Below, piece after piece: positions 1 through 4,027 of a stretch of 6,151 nt of DNA. The DNA comes from Candidatus Woesearchaeota archaeon UBA119. Lineage in GTDB: Archaea; Nanobdellota; Nanobdellia; Woesearchaeales; UBA119. Under the pieces are notes generated by a model. It made no database searches and was not told the DNA's origin. It saw only the letters and a list, made by a program, of their open reading frames with translations. Made by a program: the position numbers and the translations under genes. The stretch covers positions 3,656-9,806 of the forward strand of contig DAWM01000072.1 of assembly GCA_002505945.1 (NCBI GenBank). The letters are read 5' to 3'. Every line of letters starts with the position of its first letter. Position 1 is the stretch's first letter.

Positions 1-50
1 GTCAAAGCGACTTTTACCTTATTCCCTACCTTTAGGTTGAGGTGTGACAT
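1..50 (-). CDS. Possible N-terminus of a divergent gene, cut by the left edge
   Basis: On the minus strand an ATG at 50 opens a frame that stays open to the window edge and encodes about 16 residues, beginning MSHLNLKVGNKVKVAL. The peptide has an ordinary, coding-like composition. On the plus strand all three frames reach a stop by position 69 (TAG at 31-33, TGA at 37-39, TGA at 67-69), so no plus-strand gene extends far into the window. AT-rich sequence with TATA character (about 66-73, read on the minus strand) lies roughly 20 bases before the ATG, and I see no Shine-Dalgarno site. The frame upstream of the ATG is open for only about 14 codons without ATG, GTG or TTG. I do not recognise the protein. 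Sixteen codons are too few for certainty; it could be a chance ORF. Confidence 0.35.
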   Translation of the reverse strand, partial: MSHLNLKVGNKVKVAL

Positions 51-86
51 TCGCAGTGGATTTTTATGATTTAGAAGCCATTTAGA

Positions 87-154
87 ATTCAGTTAGTTTT
101 TGTTCTGCATCTATAAATCAAACAAAAAACCAGCAAAAAATTAATAAACTGAAT
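87..154. repeat. Imperfect inverted repeat in the gap before the tRNA
   Basis: ATTCAGTT at 87-94 is the exact reverse complement of AACTGAAT at 147-154. Inside it, GTTTTTGTT at 96-104 can pair with AACAAAAAAC at 121-130 if one A is bulged. Together these could form a long, AT-rich, interrupted hairpin. No gene is visible in 51-229, so this could be a transcribed leader structure or a small RNA. The low complexity (A- and T-runs) makes chance pairing quite possible. Confidence 0.3.
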
Positions 155-206
155 GTAAGCCTCTGATTTAAGAACTCCGATGACTTGTAGTCTTCGAATT
201 AGATGG

Positions 207-214
207 TATAACAT
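207..214 (+). promoter_or_regulatory. Candidate TATA box for the tRNA gene
   Basis: TATAACAT at 207-214 resembles an archaeal box A and is the best TATA-like sequence before the tRNA. Its centre lies about 20 bases before the mature tRNA 5' end. This is closer than the usual 25-27 bases before a transcription start, so the fit is only fair. An alternative AT-rich stretch lies at 196-204, about 30 bases upstream. Confidence 0.3.
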
Positions 215-229
215 ATTGAGACATGTTAT
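208..229. repeat. Perfect 7-bp inverted repeat abutting the tRNA 5' end
   Basis: ATAACAT at 208-214 and ATGTTAT at 223-229 are exact reverse complements separated by 8 bases (ATTGAGAC). The right arm ends at 229, the base directly before the first base of the mature tRNA. If transcribed it would form a short hairpin at the RNase P cleavage site. If not, it is a palindromic site over the promoter and start region. It also overlaps the best TATA-like sequence for the tRNA. Confidence 0.5.
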
Positions 230-304
230 GGGCCCGTAGCCTAGTCTGGATAAGGCGACAGCCTCCTAAGCTGTAGATCCGGGGTTCGAATCCCCGCGGG
301 TCCG
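230..304 (+). tRNA. tRNA-Arg (anticodon CCT, reads AGG)
   Basis: A full cloverleaf folds by eye. The acceptor stem is 230-236 with 297-303. The D stem is 239-242 with 253-256 and has G18-G19 at 248-249. The anticodon stem is 258-262 with 270-274, around the loop CTCCTAA with anticodon CCT at 265-267. The variable loop has 5 bases (275-279). The T stem is 280-284 with 292-296, with T-loop TTCGAAT. The discriminator is G at 304. No CCA is encoded and no intron is seen. A20 in the D-loop (250) and C35 (266) agree with known arginine identity elements. G15 and C48 can make the Levitt pair. The oddity is a G-U wobble at the third acceptor pair (G232 with T301), i.e. G3-U70, the classic alanine identity element. 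Confidence 0.96.
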
Positions 305-320
305 TTTTTCTCTGTTTTTT
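305..320 (+). terminator. T-run terminator after the tRNA
   Basis: TTTTT at 305-309 starts immediately after the discriminator base, and TTTTTT follows at 315-320. Archaeal RNA polymerase commonly terminates at such T-stretches without needing a hairpin. If used, this separates the tRNA from the aIF6 operon and implies a separate promoter for aIF6. Confidence 0.5.
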
Positions 321-373
321 AATTTCTCCTACCTTTTGAAAGTTATCTTCAAAGCATATTCTAAAGAAACTTT

Positions 374-380
374 TTTAAAT
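374..380 (+). promoter_or_regulatory. Candidate TATA box for the aIF6-pfdA-ftsY operon
   Basis: TTTAAAT at 374-380 is a TATA-like box whose centre is 25 bases before the ATG at 402. That spacing fits a leaderless archaeal transcript starting at or next to the ATG. It supports 402 over the upstream TTG as the aIF6 start. If the TTG at 336 is the real start, this sequence is merely coding. Confidence 0.35.
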
Positions 381-401
381 GCCGATAAAGAACCCTTATC
401 T

Positions 402-1082
402 ATGGAAATCTTAAAGAAAGCATTGAGGAATAACCCAAATATCGGGCTTCTGCTTTATACAAACAACAAGTTTTGTCTTATACCTAAATGGTTAAGCGAA
501 AAGGACGAGAAGGAAATAAAAGATACTCTTAAAGTTGAGGTCATGAGGGCTTCTGTCTTAGGCACAGACTTGTTAGGGGTGTTTTGTGCAGGAAATTCAT
601 CACATCTAATCATACCTGAGCTGATTTTTGAAGAGGAGTTAAAGGAATTAAGAGAATTAGAGAGATTTGGCGTTCAAATCCATACTCTCTCGACCCAAAA
701 GACTGCTTTAGGAAATCTTATTGCCGTTAATGATAAAGCCCTTGTGTTGAGCGATATCTTTTCAGAGAAGGAAAAAGAAGAGATAAAGGAAATATTTAGT
801 CTTCCTTATCTGAGCATTCTCTTTGATGATGTGGAAGCCACAGGCTCTTGCATCTCTTTCAATTCAGAAAGAGGAATAATAACACCAGGATCAAAGGATG
901 AACAGTTAGAAAGAATAGAAAGAGAACTCGGAATAAAGCTACTCAAAGCAACTGTAAACTTTGGCCAGCCCTATATATCATCAGGATTGGTTTTGAATGA
1001 TAATGGTTTTATAGTTGGCCAGCTTTCAACAGGTATAGAAATATCTGAGATAGATAATTTCTTGAGGGGTTACGATGAATAA
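402..1082 (+). CDS. eif6: Translation initiation factor 6 (aIF6)
   Basis: aIF6 is a ribosome anti-association factor: it binds the large subunit near the sarcin-ricin loop and blocks joining of the small subunit. The 226-residue product has the family's normal length and five pseudo-repeats of the pentein fold, visible near residues 13-28 (NIGLLLYTNNKFCLIP), 57-72, 102-117 (ALGNLIAVND), 147-162 and 192-212. I chose ATG 402 because MEILKKALRNNPNIGLLL aligns with the usual aIF6 N-terminus and a TATA-like box sits 25 bases upstream. A TTG at 336 would add 22 in-frame residues (MKVIFKAYSK and on) and give 248 residues; those codons look plausible, so this start is not excluded. Neither start has a clear Shine-Dalgarno site. 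The stop overlaps the next gene by 8 bases. I recall this family beside pfdA and ftsY in many archaea, often with a gene for ribosomal protein L18a/LX between; that gene is absent here. Confidence 0.9.
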   Translation: MEILKKALRNNPNIGLLLYTNNKFCLIPKWLSEKDEKEIKDTLKVEVMRASVLGTDLLGVFCAGNSSHLIIPELIFEEELKELRELERFGVQIHTLSTQKTALGNLIAVNDKALVLSDIFSEKEKEEIKEIFSLPYLSILFDDVEATGSCISFNSERGIITPGSKDEQLERIERELGIKLLKATVNFGQPYISSGLVLNDNGFIVGQLSTGIEISEIDNFLRGYDE

Positions 1083-1605
1083 ACGGATGAATGATCAGGA
1101 TGATATGCAGGGAAATAAACAGAAGGAGAGCAATAAAAAGACAGACTCTTTAAACAAAACAGATTCTTTTGCTGCTGAACCAGGAGCTGGGCAAGGAATT
1201 GAAGCAGAGTATCAGGAACTAGTTAACCAAATCAATACAATACAGCAAGAGTTAGAGATGCTAAATTCTCAGAGGAATGAATTAGAGCGTTCAATAGAGC
1301 TCCTTGGTTTTATTATAAGCAAGCATAAAAAAGGAGAGAGTGGGGAAACCAAAATAAAAGATGACACCCTTATTCCCATAGCATCTGGCATATATGCAAA
1401 GGCAAGTCAAATAGATACAAGCAAGTTGTTTGTCAATGTAGGCAAGAAAGTAATGGTAAAGAAATCTCCTGAAGAAACACTAGAACTGCTCAAGAAGCGA
1501 AGGCAGGAGTTTGAGGGGTATGAAGAGAGATTAAAAGATTTTTACAATTCATTGGCCAATCAACTTAATGAAATAGAGAATCTGATGAGGCAGCAAAATG
1601 TTTGA
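1075..1605 (+). CDS. pfdA: Prefoldin alpha subunit
   Basis: Prefoldin is a jellyfish-shaped alpha2-beta4 cytosolic chaperone that captures unfolded chains and passes them to the thermosome. This 176-residue protein shows the alpha-subunit plan: an N-terminal coiled coil (about 42-90), a central beta-hairpin region (about 97-130, with TLIPIASGIYAKA and VNVGKKVMVKK typical of the family), and a C-terminal coiled coil (about 132-172). Residues 1-40 are an extra polar, low-complexity extension with an internal near-repeat (KTDSLNKTDS); usual archaeal alpha subunits are about 140-150 residues. The ATG at 1075 lies 5 bases after GAGGGG (1064-1069), a usable Shine-Dalgarno site, and overlaps the aIF6 stop by 8 bases. 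Later Met codons at 1087 and 1105 are possible starts but have weaker upstream support. The beta subunit is not in the window. Confidence 0.9.
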   Translation: MNKRMNDQDDMQGNKQKESNKKTDSLNKTDSFAAEPGAGQGIEAEYQELVNQINTIQQELEMLNSQRNELERSIELLGFIISKHKKGESGETKIKDDTLIPIASGIYAKASQIDTSKLFVNVGKKVMVKKSPEETLELLKKRRQEFEGYEERLKDFYNSLANQLNEIENLMRQQNV

Positions 1606-3004
1606 ATTCTTCAAGAAAAGATTTAGAACAGCCTTGAAAAGAGCAACAGAGAATGTGGGAGAGGAAGACATCCAAGAAGACATCCAAGAAGAGAAATCAA
1701 CAAAAAGAGCAGAAGAAAAGAAAAAGGAGCAGGAAGAATTCAAGGAGTCTGATGAAAAAGGAGTTGAGAAAGAGAAGAAAAAGAAGAAAAAACAAGACAG
1801 GGAAGAACAGAGAAAACAAGAGCAATTAGAGAGTAAAGAAGAAATAAAGGTACAAAGTGAAAAAATCCAGCAAGATGAGGCAGGAAAGCAAGGTAAAGAA
1901 AATAAGGAAGATAAGAAGCAACAAGGCAAAGGAGAAGAGGAATCGGATGACGAGCCAGAACCCGAGAAAGAGCAAGATAAAGGCAAGAAAGGTTCTAAGG
2001 AAGGCTCGTTAGCAGAGACAGGAAAGGAAGCTACTGAGGAAGATATTAAAGAGGAGAAATCCAAGCCAGGTTTCTTTAAGAGATTGATATCTGGCGTGAC
2101 CAAAACAAAGATATCCCAACAGAAATTTGACGACATCTTCTGGGAGATTGAGCTAGTCCTTTTAGAAAACAATGTTGCATATGGAGTAATTGAGAAGATT
2201 AAAGAGGATTTGTCCGAGGAACTCATTGGCAAGGAAGTATCAAGAACTAAGCTTCAGCAGGAAATAGAAAATTCTATCAAAAAATCTATTGAGGAAATCT
2301 TAATAGAGCCTTTTGATTTGGTACAAAAAATAAAAGATATCCAAAACAATTCCAATACTGATTCCAAACAATCCCATATCATTTTCAAACAATCCCATGT
2401 CATTTCCAAAAAACCCTATGTCATCTGCTTTTTAGGCATTAACGGAAGCGGCAAAACAACGACATTAGCCAAAGTGGGCCATCTCTTAAAACAGGAAGGG
2501 CTCTCATCCGTCTTTGCCGCTTCTGATACTTTCAGGGCGGCTGCAATACAGCAGCTTGAGAATCATGCGAAACGTCTAGGAATTAAAATGATTAAGCATG
2601 ATTATGGCGCTGATGCCGCAGCAGTAGGATATGATGCTATAGAGCATGCGAAATCAAAGGGCATAGATGTGGTGCTGATTGATTCTGCAGGCAGGTTGCA
2701 TTCAAATAGAAACCTGATGGATGAGTTAAGGAAGCTTATTAGGGTAACTAAGCCGGATTTGAAGGTTTTTGTTGGAGAGATGATTACTGGTAATGATTGT
2801 ATAGAGCAAGCCCAAAAGTTTGATGAGGCTGTTGGTATAGATGCTGTTATTCTTACTAAGAGTGATGTTGATGAAAAGGGTGGAACTGCTATTTCTATTG
2901 GGTATGTTTTAAAGAAACCGATTATTTTCCTTGGGACTGGCCAGAACTATAAGGATTTGGAGAAGTTTGACAAGGATTTGATATTATCCAACCTTTTTGG
3001 TTAG
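1598..3004 (+). CDS. ftsY: Signal recognition particle receptor FtsY
   Basis: FtsY is the SRP receptor GTPase that docks SRP54-ribosome complexes at the cytoplasmic membrane. The 468-residue product has a short basic, amphipathic start (MFEFFKKRFRTALKRA), then a very charged Glu/Lys-rich region (about 17-155), the helical N domain (about 156-247), a short variable linker (248-272) and the GTPase domain. GTPase motifs are G1 GINGSGKT (280-287), G2 DTFRAAA (310-316), G3 DSAGR (362-366, Ser where Thr is usual), G4 TKSD (420-423) and closing GTGQ (446-449). The absence of a C-terminal M domain separates it from SRP54. The ATG at 1598 has GATGAGG at 1584-1590 seven bases upstream and overlaps the pfdA stop by 8 bases. 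The acidic region is longer than in many archaeal FtsY proteins and contains a 12-base duplication; the linker carries a 21-base triple repeat. Its purine-rich coding strand also produces a long antisense open frame. Confidence 0.95.
   Translation: MFEFFKKRFRTALKRATENVGEEDIQEDIQEEKSTKRAEEKKKEQEEFKESDEKGVEKEKKKKKKQDREEQRKQEQLESKEEIKVQSEKIQQDEAGKQGKENKEDKKQQGKGEEESDDEPEPEKEQDKGKKGSKEGSLAETGKEATEEDIKEEKSKPGFFKRLISGVTKTKISQQKFDDIFWEIELVLLENNVAYGVIEKIKEDLSEELIGKEVSRTKLQQEIENSIKKSIEEILIEPFDLVQKIKDIQNNSNTDSKQSHIIFKQSHVISKKPYVICFLGINGSGKTTTLAKVGHLLKQEGLSSVFAASDTFRAAAIQQLENHAKRLGIKMIKHDYGADAAAVGYDAIEHAKSKGIDVVLIDSAGRLHSNRNLMDELRKLIRVTKPDLKVFVGEMITGNDCIEQAQKFDEAVGIDAVILTKSDVDEKGGTAISIGYVLKKPIIFLGTGQNYKDLEKFDKDLILSNLFG
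1667..1690 (+). repeat. Perfect 12-bp tandem duplication in ftsY
   Basis: GACATCCAAGAA occurs twice in direct succession (1667-1678 and 1679-1690), encoding DIQE-DIQE at residues 24-31 of FtsY. It preserves the reading frame and lies in the charged N-terminal region. The exact identity suggests a recent slippage or duplication event. Confidence 0.9.
2363..2425 (+). repeat. Three-copy 21-bp in-frame tandem repeat in ftsY
   Basis: Three adjacent 21-base units lie at 2363-2383, 2384-2404 and 2405-2425. Units 1 and 2 agree at 19 of 21 positions, and units 2 and 3 at 16 of 21. They encode the heptads KQSHIIF, KQSHVIS and KKPYVIC (residues 257-277). The last heptad is the first beta strand of the GTPase domain leading to the P-loop, so the other two look like copies of that strand placed in the N-G linker. 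Confidence 0.85.
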
Positions 3005-3075
3005 TCAGGTTGTTTATTGTTTAATACTCTTCTCGATTTTTTGCTGTTATGCACAAAAATTTACAACATTGGCAT

Positions 3076-3112
3076 GGAGTTTAACACTCCGCCCTTCAGA
3101 GTGGATTTTTTT
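3076..3112 (+). terminator. Hairpins and T-run after ftsY, likely terminator
   Basis: CACTC (3085-3089) pairs with GAGTG (3099-3103), followed two bases later by a run of seven T (3106-3112): the shape of an intrinsic terminator about 100 bases after the ftsY stop. A second hairpin, GGAGT (3076-3080) with ACTCC (3086-3090), uses the same middle strand, so the two exclude each other. Further T-runs at 3037-3042 and 3185-3192 could also stop transcription. The rest of the 3005-3220 gap shows no credible gene. Confidence 0.4.
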
Positions 3113-3220
3113 GACTTGCTGCTATCTTTTCTAGTTTGATTTAGGATTGAGGCACACATATATCTGAAGATTCTTTTTGTTAGATTTTTTTTATTTCCAG
3201 CACATCTAAATGAATCTGAT

Positions 3221-3796
3221 TTAAAGAAGGTAAGCTAGGCTCAAATAACCTTTAAGAGCAAGTTTAAGTGGTTGTTTGTGGGGAACGATTACAATCTTGT
3301 CGTTCTTGATATATCTTTTAACCATGTTTACTATTTCTACTTTGGAGTCTGCTTCCCTTAGGCTTTTAATAATGTTTTCATAGGTGTATATTGAGATGTC
3401 TGGGTCTTCTCTTTCTGCATCGGACATGATTAGGGAATTCTCTTGCACTAGTGCGCTAATGGTTTTATCTTTTTCTAATAACATGATTTCTACAAGGGGT
3501 GGTTCTTCAAAGAAGGGATGGAGTTTGTAGAAGCCGAGCTCAACAAGATAATACTCTACTTCATATATGAAGGTGCTTTGGCTGTATTCTGATACTTTGC
3601 TTACAGAGGGTTTGTTTACATGAATGGAGAAAAGTGTCATTGCTAAGGCTATGATTATGATAACAATAAATATCGAGAGATAGATTAACTTCTTTTTTCT
3701 CTTCTTCTTGGGATTATCTTTCCGAGACTTCTCTTCTTTATCGTCCTTCTCTTTTTCAATAGGCTCAGTTAATTCATCTTCAGTGTTTCCTGCCAT
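3221..3796 (-). CDS. Hypothetical single-pass membrane protein
   Basis: I do not recognise this 191-residue protein. Residues 1-36 are highly charged: acidic first, then a lysine/arginine cluster (KKKRKKK at 30-36). A single strongly hydrophobic helix follows (about 37-58, rich in Ile). The remaining roughly 130 residues look like a folded mixed alpha/beta domain. The basic cluster before the helix predicts a cytoplasmic N-terminus and an outward-facing C-terminal domain (positive-inside rule). No enzyme motif is visible, and there is no cysteine pair or cleavable signal peptide with a clear site. The ATG at 3796 sits 27 bases from the centre of a good TATA box, which suggests a leaderless message. 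The gene is convergent with ftsY and divergent from the glycosyltransferase-like gene; a shared envelope role with the latter is only a guess. Confidence 0.8.
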   Translation of the reverse strand: MAGNTEDELTEPIEKEKDDKEEKSRKDNPKKKRKKKLIYLSIFIVIIIIALAMTLFSIHVNKPSVSKVSEYSQSTFIYEVEYYLVELGFYKLHPFFEEPPLVEIMLLEKDKTISALVQENSLIMSDAEREDPDISIYTYENIIKSLREADSKVEIVNMVKRYIKNDKIVIVPHKQPLKLALKGYLSLAYLL

Positions 3797-3818
3797 TAAT
3801 TCATTTACAAATCTGCAG

Positions 3819-3827
3819 ATATAAAAA
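3819..3827 (-). promoter_or_regulatory. TATA box for the hypothetical membrane protein
   Basis: Read on the minus strand the site is TTTTTATAT, close to the archaeal box A consensus. Its centre (3823) is 27 bases from the first base of the ATG at 3796, the spacing expected if transcription starts at the start codon. A purine-rich GGAAATG just upstream could serve as the TFB recognition element. Confidence 0.55.
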
Positions 3828-3866
3828 CATTTCCTAAAAAAGGGATGTGTGCTAAAAAGAGAGAAA

Positions 3867-3874
3867 TTTTATAC
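3867..3874 (+). promoter_or_regulatory. TATA box and BRE for the rightward transcript
   Basis: TTTTATAC at 3867-3874 follows the purine tract AGAGAGAAA, a good match to an archaeal BRE plus box A. The expected transcription start is about 3893-3898. This leaves an untranslated leader of roughly 130 bases before the ATG at 4028, containing a small ORF. Together with the minus-strand box at 3819-3827 it makes a compact divergent promoter pair about 45 bases apart. Confidence 0.5.
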
Positions 3875-3913
3875 TTCTGTTTGCTTGAGCAAATGAATTT
3901 TTGGAGAATATAG

Positions 3914-3976
3914 ATGATATTTGACTCTTCCAGTTTAATCTTGCTTCTGGCGACTATCCTTTTTTGTATAGTCTAG
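3914..3976 (+). CDS. Possible 20-residue hydrophobic small ORF in the leader
   Basis: ATG at 3914 opens a 20-codon frame ending at TAG 3974-3976. The peptide (MIFDSSSLILLLATILFCIV) is one hydrophobic stretch long enough to span a membrane. GGAG at 3903-3906 lies 7 bases before the ATG, a better Shine-Dalgarno site than that of the large gene downstream. A TATA box with BRE lies about 45 bases upstream. In the same frame a 6-codon ORF starts at 3893 and ends at TAG immediately before this ATG. It could be a membrane microprotein, a leader peptide for the gene at 4028, or the decayed start of a longer gene. Random short ORFs in T-rich DNA are often hydrophobic, so confidence is low. Confidence 0.3.
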   Translation: MIFDSSSLILLLATILFCIV

Positions 3977-4027
3977 GCCAAGACTCTAGGTTTACCTCCA
4001 TAACGTGAAATTAATTGTGGAATTCTA

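Noticed and set aside
146..210. Possible C/D-box guide RNA (CTGA at 149 and near 162, GATGA near 178)
   Set aside because: The boxes are in the wrong order and spacing for a C-D'-C'-D arrangement, and no terminal stem is seen.
1549..2232. Long minus-strand open frame of 227 codons, serine- and phenylalanine-rich, opposite ftsY
   Set aside because: It mirrors the purine-rich Glu/Lys codons of the ftsY charged region. Its composition is low-complexity and no domain is recognisable; ftsY on the other strand is certain.
3893..3913. Six-codon ORF MNFWRI at the predicted transcription start
   Set aside because: It is too short to support as a gene on its own; it is mentioned only as context for the adjacent small ORF.
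3893..4003. Read-through of in-frame TAG codons (pyrrolysine-like decoding) joining the small ORFs
   Set aside because: The joined frame reaches a TAA soon after the second TAG and matches nothing recognisable; no pyrrolysine genes are visible.
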